Assembly (NCBI GenBank): GCA_013054445.1
Contig: JAAMPI010000965.1
Span: 1-22,051, forward strand
Reading direction: 5' to 3'
Length of the DNA stretch: 22,051 nt
Origin: Cudoniella acicularis
Lineage: Eukaryota; Ascomycota; Leotiomycetes; Helotiales; Helotiaceae
Shown here: positions 10,639-20,608 of the stretch, piece after piece
Layout: every line of letters starts with the position of its first letter
How positions within the stretch are numbered: position 1 is the stretch's first letter
Position numbers and translations under genes: made by a program
Notes under the pieces: generated by a model
Databases searched by the model: none
What the model was told of the DNA's origin: nothing
Seen by the model: the letters and a program-made list of their open reading frames with translations, nothing else

Positions 10639-11633
10639 ATGGAAGACTCTTTGCCATCTGACAAGCTGCTAAGAGAAAACGAGGCAGATGAAGTCTCGTT
10701 TTTCTCTCCCGAAGACGACTCCCAGTCAAAACGACGTCGGCGATGGCTTCAACCCTCTTTCTTGGCCCTCGTGACCTCTATTCTCCTGAATGTAGTATTA
10801 TTAATCAATTTCACTGTTGTTCCTCAAGACTTCGATCGTATGAGTATCGTACACGCGCAAAGATATTGCAAGTCGCTTCCTATCTCGTTGCCGTCTTTGA
10901 AGATGCTAACTCCCGTGTGCAGGGTCACCCGTCCTTGACTCTATACGGATTCCATACAAGACTGTTCTTTTCAATGTGACTCTCTTCAGCAAGTCAATCT
11001 ACCGCGAAGACGCTTCGGAAGATGTTGACCAGGCTTGGGTCGACCTCGGGTTGTACAGTGAGTCTTATCTCCGATGCAAACTCATCCCTTAACTTCTGTC
11101 TTTCTCATCCATCCCTTCACGTTCAAGTGTGTATGGCTAGTCGACTTCGTATCTGAACTCAACCTGACCCTCCACCAGCAACGCAAATCGTCCGTGAAGA
11201 GGATGCTGCCCAAGTAGGCTTCTCTCCCGGCTTTGTCAAGCGCCGCGCCTCTGATGGGGGCGGTTTCATCGCTCAAATGGAGGTCTTTCACCAACTTCAC
11301 TGCCTGGATACGTTACGACAAGGGCTCTACTTCAACTATGAATATTACCACACCAATCGCCACGGCGTCTGGGGACGATCCGACGCTGTCGTGCGGAAGC
11401 ACATGGGTCACTGTCTTGATTTGCTTCGGGTGCAATTGCAATGCACGGCTGATATAGGTCTGCTGGGGATGGTGTGGGTGAACGCAACTGGGACGCCGGA
11501 GGAGTTTGCGAATTTTAAGACGGAGCATCAATGTAGAGATTTTGAGAAGATTAGAATGTGGGCTTTGGCGAACGATGAGAAGGGAACGGTGGAATGGAGA
11601 GAGGGAGATGAGGTTTTGGAAAAGTTTCCATGA
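10639..11633 (+). CDS. UstYa-family (DUF3328) oxidase-like protein
   Basis: UstYa-type proteins act in fungal secondary metabolism, notably in oxidative cyclisation of Kex2-released RiPP core peptides (ustiloxin, asperipin and phomopsin types), and also in some NRPS pathways. Exons 10639-10837, 10923-11057 and 11179-11633 join in frame to 262 residues, a usual size. The start at 10639 is preferred over the in-frame ATG at 10543 because the acidic N terminus followed by a basic patch (KRRRR, 31-35) and one membrane helix (about 39-61) is the family layout. The conserved central part (SPVLDSI, 68-74, then a tryptophan-containing stretch) is followed by both signature motifs, H149QLHC and H186MGHC. 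A C-terminal NATGTPEEF stretch is also typical. Introns have CTAAC and CTGAC branch-like sites. The next gene upstream, divergent, is the small secreted peptide. The family call is strong; the substrate is unknown. Confidence 0.93.
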
Positions 11634-12859
11634 GGCTGCAATGAATGTTTCTAGTATTGAATCAGGACCCACCGTAAGTTTCACAAGCGATATGACTTTA
11701 TCTTCTACATATGTCCCCAAGTTCCGATTCCCCAAGTCCCCTTGATGTTGGCTCATACCAAGCGCCGGACCGCAGGTCTTACTTTTGTGTAGTGGACTTT
11801 ACATCCTTGCTTGAACAGAATCAAATTCCAAAATAAGTTATCTCTCAGTTGAGTCTAAGCCCCCTCCTTTTGAGAGTCGATAGATTTCGTATGTGCATCA
11901 CTTTTAATTTCTCATTTTGAGATCAGGAAGTCGATTGTTGCCTTCCCCTTCTCTTAAATTACCCCTCCCCCTTTTCCCCTTTCGCGAAGATTGTCGCAAG
12001 AACGATTGGTTATGCAAAGGCTCTTAAGACCATTTGTTTGGACAAAAAACACACGTGTACCTACTTGCAAGTCTTTAATCATCACAAATTTCGATTTTTA
12101 CTACTTTTCTCTAGTTGTTGGACTATCAGCTCAGCAGCCAGCATTACCAACACTACAATTTCCAGCCCGCGAATCCCAGCTGACTAGAATACTCCATGCA
12201 ATACACTTTACCGGTAGTAAATCGAGTTCTTTTTGGGAGCCTTCCTATTTGTCCACCGGTACGACGTTGGCGCTATGCATAGGTGTACGGTGATAATACC
12301 AACATTAATTCGCATGTTGGCTGACGCGAGCAGCGAGGACTCCGGAGAGTTCCAACTTCCTTCTGCTTAGTAGGATTGTGAACCATACTCACCTTTTTAA
12401 TATGTATTCGCTGTCTGCGAAAACAAGAACTGTGCCGCGTGAAAAGAGCCAACGAATTGCCGTGTATTCCTCTCGGACAGCGAACACATATAAAATAAAA
12501 GCGAGTAACAAACATCACTTATACTTTCCAACATAATAGTTTGTTACAGTTGGTATTATCTGTCGTTTACCCCTTGCAATCGCGTCAGACTGAGTTTGCA
12601 TTATTTATTGTGCCTTGGAAGTCCGTTCACCCTAGCCAGTGCTAGCTTGCGGCTTACCTTCTCTGGGGCTAGCTTTGATAATCTATTTGCTTGAGTTTAA
12701 GTTGCCTATTTCTTGTGGATGTTCTTTTCTTCCTAGACCCCTTTACTTTTATTCCCTGATCTCCTGAAATCAAACATATCCCATCAAGCTAAAAAAGGAG
12801 CCTTTTCCAGTTATCAGTCCACTATATTCTGCCATATTTCCAGTCAATAAATTCAAGCG
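11634..12859. other. Intergenic region
   Basis: About 1.2 kb without a recognisable gene. It should contain the 3' end of the UstYa-type gene and the promoter of the adenylating enzyme. GCTAGCTT occurs twice near 12641-12673, and a pyrimidine-rich tract precedes the next ATG. The open frame around 11991-12293 has no domain features. Confidence 0.6.
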
Positions 12860-14837
12860 ATGGCTTCATATATCTTTGAAGAAGGGTATCCAGGCCCCAA
12901 GGTTCTGCACCCGATTCACAACAAACCTCAACTTCTGGTCAATATCCTTGATGGCATGGCTCGTGTACGTCCGGCTGCTCTCTACGGAGAATATCCGGTA
13001 TCCCTCACTGGATACGATAAAGGATTGAGGAGAATCACCCATGGACAGTTAGCAAATGCCGTAAATGGTGCTGCTTGGTGGTTGACAGAAAAACTGGGAC
13101 CGGGAAAGAATTTCCAGACGCTCTGCTACATGGGTTGGAATGACGTTCGATACATTGTTTTTGTTTTGGGGGCCGTGAAGGCAGGGTACAAGGTTTGTTT
13201 TGTTTCTATACCCTTCCCGAAACTATTTTAGTTTGATTTTACAACATAAAAATCGGTTTCATTTTTTTGCAGTTGCTTCATTTGCGGCACAGCATAGTAT
13301 GGACTTGTCATGGAGTAGTATCAGTACGGGGAAGTAGAAAAAAAAACTTGAAATGTTGCCTGAAATGTTGTTCTTCAAATCCAGAACTTGGGATAGCACG
13401 TTCAACTCATAGTTACTTCTCACATCCCCACGAAACAGCCCCGAAGGAAACAAGAACCTTTTCGATACCATGGACTGTCGAGTTTTACTCACCACCAAGC
13501 CAAGACCACCCACAGTAGAACCCGTACTCCGACTTCACGAGCTACAGATATTCAGTATTCCCTCTATCGAAGAGTTATTCGATAAAACTCATGAGCATTT
13601 TCCTTATGACAAGACTTTTGAAGGAGCTAAAAAAGATCCTCTGGTCGCGCTCCATACTTTAGGAACAACGGGTCTACCAAAGCCCCTGGTTTATACTCAC
13701 GAATTTGCGGCTGCTTTTGTTCGATGTTTGCAAATGGATCCACCAGAAGGCTTTGAGTCGATGGAGAAGTTGGGTCACGGGAATCGAGTTTTTATTCTTT
13801 CTCCTCCTTTTCATGTGAGTTCCCTAAAGCTCATGTACGAGAAGATTCCTCGCACTTTTCATTAAGAGAGAAACAAGAAACTCATTTTACAAATGTAGGC
13901 TTCAGCCATGTTTGTCATGATGGAAGGAATATCAGGGCAAACTACATTTGTATTTCCACCTGCGGCAACTTTCCCCACGGCAGCTTTTGTGAAAGAAGGA
14001 TTGATGCACACGAGTGTGACTGGTGTTTTGGGAGGGGCTTCGATGGTAGCTGAGTGCGCCAGAGATCCGGAACTTCTGGACTTCCTTTCCACCCGCTTAA
14101 CTTATATGTCCTACGGTGGCGGGGATGTAGCCCAGGCATTTGGGGACACCGTTTCTGCAAAGCTGAAACTTTACACCTCACACGGGTCAAGTGAACTCGG
14201 ATCATTTCCTGGACTTCGGCGACGGGGAGTATGGGATCCCAAGGACTGGAAGTATTTTCAGGCACATCCGGCAGCTGGTCTTCAGTTTCGACCATACGAC
14301 GAAGGCGTCTATGAGGCATTCGTTGTTCGAAATCTAAACTTAGAAGAAGAGCAACCGGTTTTTAAACTCTTCCCTGAACTTCAAGAGTATGCCACGAAAG
14401 ATCTCTTTTCTCCGCATCCAACAAAACCAGACACGTGGATGTACAAAGCGAGATCGGACGACATGATCAATTTCTCAGCAGGTATGGCAAATCCATACAT
14501 TATGGAACATGCTGTTCTTGACATTTCCGAAGTTTCTGATGCGGTAATGGTGTCTGTTCAAAAGATCGGGCTGGAGGATTATGCTCAGAACACTGCACTA
14601 TTGGTGGAACTCAAGTCGACCGAGCACATACCTGCCGAGAAGCAATCGGAACTCATTGAAAAGCTCTGGCCAATTGTTGAAGAAGCAAACAAGAACTATC
14701 GAGCTGGGGCATGTATCTCAAAGTTTCGTATTTTGTTGGTTGATCCTCAGAAGCCGCTTCCTAGGAATGGAAAGGGAACGGTACAGCGGGCCAAGGTTCT
14801 GCAGCTTTATGCAGAGGAGCTTGATAAGCTTTACTAA
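12860..14837 (+). CDS. Stand-alone adenylate-forming enzyme (A domain of NRPS-like reductase type)
   Basis: Adenylate-forming enzymes activate a carboxylic acid with ATP. This one matches the A domain of fungal NRPS-like A-T-R reductases but ends after it. Exons 12860-13192, 13413-13814 and 13899-14837 join in phase 0 to 557 residues. Expected motifs are present: GYK then TSPRNSPEG (115-123), the phosphate-loop LHTLGTTGLPKP (191-202), SSELG near residue 344, YKARSDD (about 430), and the C-terminal PRNGKGTVQR with Lys537 in the usual catalytic-lysine place. The loop has Leu194 where Ser is usual, which may lower or alter activity. No carrier or reductase domain follows; the stop comes right after the A-domain end (LYAEELDKLY). 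Intron 1 is unusually long (220 bp). It could supply an acyl-adenylate to another protein, be an ancient truncation, or act alone as a ligase. The substrate cannot be read. Confidence 0.88.
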
Positions 14838-15830
14838 AATGTTGGGTAGTTGGAAAGTACCGTGGATTCTATTACTTTCTGAATTATTTCGATGGCTTCT
14901 ATAGTCGTTCAAAATAGATCAATATCGTAGTCTTAAGTCCTGGTACCTTGTGACAGTTCAGCCTGGCTGACCTTACCACGAAGACAACCGCGAACACTTC
15001 AAAATCAGAAAACAATCACGAAGTCAAAACACTACCCAAGTGATGAAAAAGACAAAAAAATTAACTCTCTTCTCACTCTACTTTTTATTGTATTATTTCG
15101 CAGTAAGTTAGTAAGTATTTTTTGAGGTGTTGCGACCGCTGCGCGCATACATGGCAGGGACCGGCTGAACAGCGAAGGAGATAGCGTTTGATCGCTGAAC
15201 TCCGGGACTCGCACACTGTATTTTACAGCGCCATTCCTTATTGAGGCGCACAAATATATTATCGTAAAATGATCTGCGCAAAGAGGTATCTCCTCATAGA
15301 TACTCACTAAGTCATAAAATGCCCAAAAATCATGTTTTCTGCCCGGGTAAGAGGATTGCAATGCTTCAGCGCTGCACATCGCTAAATTACAACGTGCAAC
15401 TCCCTAAAAATTAGCGAGTACTCGCCAAACCACTCCCCCTATTTATTTTCTAATCTCTCATGTGATCATGATACCGCGCTCCTACAGCCGTATATTGTAA
15501 AATTGTTTCCTATATTACCTCGGGTCAGCATCCGATTCGGGGCAACTTCCCGGTCTTTTCTTCTTTCCTTCTCCTAGACTGCCACTGTCACAGATCACAT
15601 TTTGCAATCCAATTAGGGTTTACTTGCCCCGGCAAACTAACCATTCTTGCTATTTTTATCTGCTTGATTCTTTCTCTTTCTTCTCCCAAATTTTCTCAAA
15701 CATTCTTCCGTGTTGTAACCTCAATCGTTTATTTAGTTTCCTTCAACACATTTCTCTTGTTGTTACAATCAATATAGCTTCAACGTCTCCTACAGATTCT
15801 CGCAAGAGGACGAAAACCAATGATGACAAT
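14838..15830. other. Intergenic region
   Basis: About 1 kb holding the 3' end of the adenylating enzyme and the promoter and leader of the next gene. A CT-rich tract at 15550-15580 and a long T-rich leader at 15640-15770 look like a fungal promoter. The minus-strand open frame at 15032-15379 shows no family features. An in-frame ATA at 15774-15776 begins a plausible coding stretch (see the next gene). Confidence 0.55.
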
Positions 15831-16552
15831 ATGGAATCTTCACTCAATCCTAGGGAACGACTCCAGGAACCGCCACCTCACTCAGCAGCGAATCATCCCG
15901 AATCAAGACCAGAAACATGGACCCAAAACGTTCCACAGCTATCCTCAGCAACCAAAGGCCCGGTGGTAGTTGACCTTACAACAGACAGTGAACAACGAAA
16001 GACGGATCTTTCAAATCGTCCTTCCAGTAAAAAGCAGTTGATCATGTCTATGTTGTGGTGATCAGCTATCTAGAATTAATCGAACGACTACCCGAAAACA
16101 AAGGTGTTTATGCGTCAGTTCGAGACGCTAACAATGTGGGAGGTCCCCTAAGTTGCAATTATGACTTGAAAAGGGACGGGACTATTGCCTGGGAGCGTAT
16201 GCGTAAGACCAAGGACGCCGTGAAGATCATAGTTGAGAAATGGCCGTTGAAGAGAGCTAGCTCAGGAGAAGAGGTGGATTGGCCAAGTAGCGAGGACGAA
16301 TGGAGTGATGCTAAAGGTACTGATTTGGATGAGGAAAGTGAGGACACATTTATGTCACGTGTGGCTGAGTACGAGTGTATGCTTGAGGGTGGTGAATCCA
16401 TGATCAATGCGCCGGATGGGAGGCAAATATACGTGCCGAATGATGAAGAGTATAGAGATCATGTTTTAGGTACCTCTTCGTCACTAATTTTTTTATGGCG
16501 CTAATTTCTCTGCTTGACAGCTGATGGACCACCTACAAGATTTTCCTCGTAA
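15831..16552 (+). CDS. Small acidic protein of unknown function with SUMO-interacting-like motif
   Basis: This uncharacterised protein resembles the convergent neighbour at 16666-17112. Shared landmarks are a VYVVV-type strand, GVY followed about five residues later by DAN, a tryptophan about 25-50 residues on, and then a V-x-I-x-x-x-W-x-x-K segment, followed by an acidic tail. I recall similar small proteins in other leotiomycetes. The N-terminal part holds VVVDLTTDSE, a classic SUMO-interacting-motif pattern (hydrophobic run plus acidic residues). Two readings exist. One uses a 50-bp intron 15988-16037 (GTGAAC donor, no clear branch site) and keeps the frame: exons 15831-15987, 16038-16469, 16521-16552, 206 residues. 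In the other, the SIM-like stretch is coding and the frame breaks at an A5 run (16029-16033). The last intron 16470-16520 is well formed. The start is uncertain: frame-0 coding appears to extend upstream to an ATA at 15774. Confidence 0.6.
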
Positions 16553-16665
16553 GACTGTTTGGCAAGAAACTCCTAAAAGTACCCGATATTTCTCAAAGTG
16601 AAGTTCAATACTCATTACCTTCATCCCTCTCCTAACCGTTCTCCTCTCTATCTCCATCCACACCT

Positions 16666-17112
16666 TTACCGATCCCCCTCATCCTCACTCCCACTCTCCT
16701 CTTTTCCCACCTCAAACTCAACGTCCTCCTCTGATCCAGGCGCTTTCACCTCCCACCTTTCAATCCTCAATTCCGCTTGTTCACCCTCTCCAACATCATC
16801 CGATTCCCAATATACTCTGCCATCATCCTCTGTTCCCCATTTTGGAGAACTCCATTCTTCAGCTGCTGAGAACTCGGTGTTCGCAATTCGGCGAACACAA
16901 TTGTTGGCATCTTGTAGGGTGAGATAGACCCCTTGCGTCTCGCTCCTTGGATCTTGGCAACCGGGGTTATCGGTACGGACCACGATGAAGACTTCTTGCA
17001 GCGTGAGGGTTTGTGCGGAGGCGATGCGGACTTTGGTTTGAGGAGGTGAGGTTGTGTTTCCCGCGGTGCTGGAGGTGCGTTTATGTGATACGGTTTTATC
17101 GTTTGATCCCAT
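16666..17112 (-). CDS. Small acidic protein of unknown function, related to its convergent neighbour
   Basis: Single open exon of 148 residues with no catalytic motif recognised. The N terminus is Lys/Ser/Thr-rich. It is followed by VFIVVRTDNPG, then GVYLTLQDANN and a Cys, a mid part with YWESDD, then LRIERWEVK, and a strongly acidic Glu/Ser tail. The order matches the gene at 15831-16552, which it faces with only 113 bp between the stop codons. The pair therefore looks like an inverted, diverged duplication. The family appears to be a lineage-specific fungal group without a named function; a nuclear or protein-binding role would be a guess. A possible donor overlaps the stop region, so a short extra 3' exon, like that of the neighbour, cannot be excluded. 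Confidence 0.72.
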   Translation of the reverse strand: MGSNDKTVSHKRTSSTAGNTTSPPQTKVRIASAQTLTLQEVFIVVRTDNPGCQDPRSETQGVYLTLQDANNCVRRIANTEFSAAEEWSSPKWGTEDDGRVYWESDDVGEGEQAELRIERWEVKAPGSEEDVEFEVGKEESGSEDEGDR

Positions 17113-18163
17113 TTTAAAAGAAGAGGTTTGTTGACTTCAAACTGAAATCCTAAAGAAGGCGTATTTTTTTCGTGAGAAAATAGGGGTCAATCCTTCGGCT
17201 GTGGCTCTTCGCAAATTCAAATGTTGCTGTTCACTATCCAACACAGACGGCTGAAGCCTGTTGCGTTATATAATGCGATTGAAACGCAAAACGTTTCAGA
17301 ATGTTTTTGTATACGGTCCCTAATCTAATGTGTCTACCGATTTATTTCCTATTTTTAGATGCAATCAACAGAGGCCACACGTGATTCGTCAATTGCGCGC
17401 ACAGACACAATTTCTCTGCTGATTTCTTCTGAGATTTCTTCCATGTCTTTTTCTCCTCCTTCCACTTTGCTCCCACCGAGCTATATTCGCCAGCAATGGT
17501 TGCGGATGACTAAAATATCAATTATTTCAACAGTATCAAGAAAATCTCATTGCATCCGGACCAGTTACCCCCAAAAAAGTATCTTAGATGCACACGGATT
17601 TTCCCGAGCCGACCACCATTCCCGCCAGTTACAATTCTTGGCATGATTAGGCAGTGCAACCCAGATCAATTATCTCATTGCTGGTAATCGAGTGTTTGTC
17701 AATGTTGTTCCTGGACTAGAGGGATGCATTAGGGCGTTTAAGGGTTAGTGAATGGGGGTTACTAGGGACTGGTCGGTTGATATTTGCAATGGTTGAGTGT
17801 ACCGTGGATGGGAAGCATAACACGAGATATATGCGCCTTTTCATTGCCTTGGTCAGCTTTTTCGAGCATCAAGTTCGATGTTGGCACTCGAGATGTTGTC
17901 TTGGGAGACCTTTGGGTGAAAATGCGCCGCATATAGTTTCACCGTAAGGCAAGCCAGTTGGGTGAGTGCCCAGTACGAAGTGTTTGACTTGGTTAGTTTG
18001 TCTATACGACATCTTGGGCTTCTTGGTGCTCTGCTTAGAAGGTGGAACATGCCAATTGTTTTAGGCTAGGCTTGTCAGATTTCTCACCTTATGTTTTGAG
18101 ATTCCTTTCTCCTACTTTAAACATATCCATACCCCCAAGTGGATTGTATAGGAGTGCGTCGAA
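17113..18163. other. Intergenic region
   Basis: About 1 kb between the minus-strand small gene and the P450 pseudogene. The open frames at 17359-17646 (plus) and 17853-18050 (minus) have no family features. A 33-codon open stretch at 17646-17747 reads like protein (it includes LIAGNRVFVNVV) but lacks any start or supported exon. It may be a gene relic. A CACGTG E-box lies near 17378. Confidence 0.5.
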
Positions 18164-19880
18164 ATGCTGGAGCTACTTTTATCACACCCATATCTTTCTC
18201 TTCCCATACTCATTCTAGCATACAACTTCCTCCAATATGCGCGAGGCAGATGGATTTTATGAAGGGAGATCAGCACCCTTGGCGGTCAGGCACCATCAAT
18301 TAAGTCATGGATACCGTTTGGTTTATCTCTCCTTCTTTTCCGAATAATTCACTCAAGCATTCAGGGTTCCAATTAATTGTCGATAGCATCCGATTATCCT
18401 ACAATCATCGCGATCTGGAAATCTTTTGGCAAAACCCTATGAAAGCACTTGGTCCCGACTGCCAAACGGTCGAAACTCAAGTTGGAGGTCCGAATGGCCA
18501 GCGCATCATATTCACAGATGATCCAGAAAACATCAAAGCAATTCTGGCAACGCAATTCGACGATTACGTTAAAGGCGAGAACTCTCGTCGACATTGGAAA
18601 GATCTCGGTAACAATATCTTTATCGTCGACCATGATTTGTAGCATTCTAGCAGATAACTTATCTAACCACAATTCATCAAAGATCGTGTTTCTGATCTAG
18701 GGACATTTGAGAAACACGTTCAGGTTCTAATCAAGACCATCGCGGAGAAAGGGTTGGGGAAAGAAATCGAAATGTTTGAGATATTCAATCGCTTCACGCT
18801 CGATGTTTCTACCGAATTTCTTCTTGGAAGAAGCGTCGGCAATTTACTTAACCCGGACCTCCCGTTCTCTAAAGCATTTTCAGAGGCTGTAAGACTTCAG
18901 TTTAGGTACTCTAAATTTGGGTGAGTACAAATCCTAGCGGCTCTTCGCGGTCCCAACACTAACAATTCGCCCAGACCTTTCAAAAGGTTCGTCTCTCGAG
19001 ACTTCTACTTCTAGTATATCAAAACCATCAACGAGTTCCTCGAGCCCTTTATTGACGAGGTTCTCGCATTCTCGCCCGAGGAACTCGAAGCGAATTCGAA
19101 GAAAGAAACAAATTTTTTGCATTCGCTCGCAGTTTTCATACAAGACAGGAAAGTGCTCCGAGATCAAATAATGTCGGTTCTCCTTGCTAGGAGAGACACC
19201 AGATCTTCTGGGTTATCTTGGCTGTTCTACGAGTTAGCTCGACATCCTGAAGTGGTGCATAAGCTGCGCGCGGAGATCCAAGAGAAAGTAGGTCTAAATC
19301 AGCCTACTTATTCCGATCTCAAGAACATGAAATACCTCCAGGTCAGTCAAAATCCACCGTTTTGTCAAACCAAGCAGTATTCGTCGACTTGAAATAATTT
19401 ACTAACTTATTGCCAGCACACGATGAACGAATCCTTCCGTCTCTACCCGTCCCACCCCTCAACGCCCGCATCGCCCGCATCGCCCACCGCGACACCACCT
19501 TACCCCGAGGCAACACCTCCTCATCCAACCCTCGCATTGGCGTGCCCAAAGGCACCATGGCCATGCAACTCCGCCCGACCCACTACCCACATAGTGATGG
19601 TCCCAACATCTTCGACCCTGATCGCTGGAGTCGGTGGCAGCCGAGGCCATGGCAATACAACCCGTTTAGCGGTAGTCCGAGGATTTGCATAGGTCAGCAG
19701 TTTACGCTGGCTGAAATGGGGTATACGATTGTAAGGCTGCTGCAAGAGTTTGAGCATGTGCAGGGTTTCAGTGATTATGAGAGGTTGGATAGGACTGGCA
19801 GGAATATGAGGGCCGAAGCGTCGTTGGAGATGATGGAGGGGTGTAGGGTGGGGTTTCATCTGGCTGAAGAAAAGACGTGA
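18164..19880 (+). pseudogene. Cytochrome P450 pseudogene, CYP52-like (alkane/fatty-acid hydroxylase type)
   Basis: The ancestor was a membrane-bound haem monooxygenase of about 514 residues. Old exons are traceable at 18164-18320, 18365-18920, 18975-19341 and 19417-19880, with introns still bearing GT...AG ends. Visible parts are an N-terminal membrane helix, APSIKSWIPFG, DPENIKAILATQF, PQFIKDRVSDL, the I helix, LSWLFYELARHPEVV, the K-helix ExxR (ESFR), FDPDRW, and the haem loop FSGSPRICIGQQF with its Cys. Breaks are in-frame stops TGA 18260, TAG 18640, TAA 18655, TAA 18664 and TAG 19012, and a one-base loss near 19446-19452, after which the family frame resumes. The I-helix AGRDTT motif has become ARRDTR. 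All five stops can be explained by C-to-T or G-to-A changes, as RIP would produce, and an AT-rich relic lies just downstream. A gene with this many breaks should not be functional. Confidence 0.9.
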
Positions 19881-19969
19881 GTAATTTGGTGGACCTTCAT
19901 GCTGGCTTGTATTACAAAAGGTAATCTTACAACTATGCTCTGGGTAAGCATTTTTTCTTAAGGCTTGGC

Positions 19970-20390
19970 CCGAATTCTTTTGAAATAAATAGCATCTGTT
20001 CTAGTCCCCACACATATAACTATAAACAAATAGCCTTGATCAAAACGAACTTTATCAAATATCTTAGATCTATTTAGCTATATGAATTTGAATCCCGCGT
20101 GTTAAAGTAAGTGCCTAGTTCTATACTTCTCTAGAAACTAGTCTATTTAATTAATCGAATATTTTTAATTGATTAATTCTAACTAAGTGGTTTCTATATA
20201 TAAATTAATATATATTAGAAAGTTATAATATTAATAAAAAACAAATACTATTATTAAAGATTTATTATAAAACTCGGTTATAATAAAGAAGCAGGTCGCC
20301 CAAACTATAACTATCTCTTAAACTAAATAAATCTATAAAAACCTAACCTTATTAAACCCTGCTTCTGTCTTTAGACCTAAGCAGTCGCTG
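19970..20390. repeat. AT-rich relic, probably RIP-degraded repeat
   Basis: Very high A+T with many TATA, TTAA and TTAT words and few C or G, in sharp contrast to both flanks. This is the composition left when repeat-induced point mutation turns CpA into TpA in transposon copies. No open frame, terminal repeat or target-site duplication could be identified, so the original element cannot be named. It directly follows the P450 pseudogene. Confidence 0.65.
20133..20195. repeat. Imperfect inverted repeat in the AT-rich relic
   Basis: The left arm runs AGAAAC...AATTAATC (20133-20156) and the right arm GATTAATT...GTTTCT (20171-20195). The ends match perfectly as reverse complements while the middle of each arm is diverged. 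This could be an old foldback element end or chance in AT-rich DNA. Confidence 0.5.
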
Positions 20391-20608
20391 CTCTAACCTG
20401 AGCTGAGGGTGAATATTTTTGAGCACGCCTTCATGTTCTCACAAATCTTCAACCTCATTCAAGCCTTGACTCATCTCTATTTTCTTGGGCTCGGGATTAG
20501 TGTCATCATTAGAACAGTGCTGGACTATCTTTCCACTAAGTAGCTTATTAAAACAATCTCAATATTGCACTCTAAATCCCCAATTTTGCCTAGACCACAT
20601 TTTCATAG

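Noticed and set aside
11991..12293. Plus-strand 100-codon open frame between the UstYa-type and adenylating genes
   Set aside because: No domain, signal peptide or conserved feature; taken as chance.
15032..15379. Minus-strand 115-codon open frame, also inspected as a possible structured RNA
   Set aside because: No recognisable family, and no tRNA T-loop or cloverleaf could be formed.
14838..15600. Carrier (T) and reductase (R) domains downstream of the adenylating enzyme
   Set aside because: No DSL-type phosphopantetheine site or NAD-binding GxxGxxG motif is readable in any frame.
17359..17646. Plus-strand 95-codon open frame
   Set aside because: Ser/Ile-rich without recognisable features, and not in frame with the nearby protein-like stretch at 17646-17747.
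18639..18682. Reading the stop-rich part of the P450 as a short intron (GTAGCA...CAAAG)
   Set aside because: The translated residues around the stops (HSSR-stop-LI-stop-PQF) line up with the conserved family segment, and splicing there would shift the frame.
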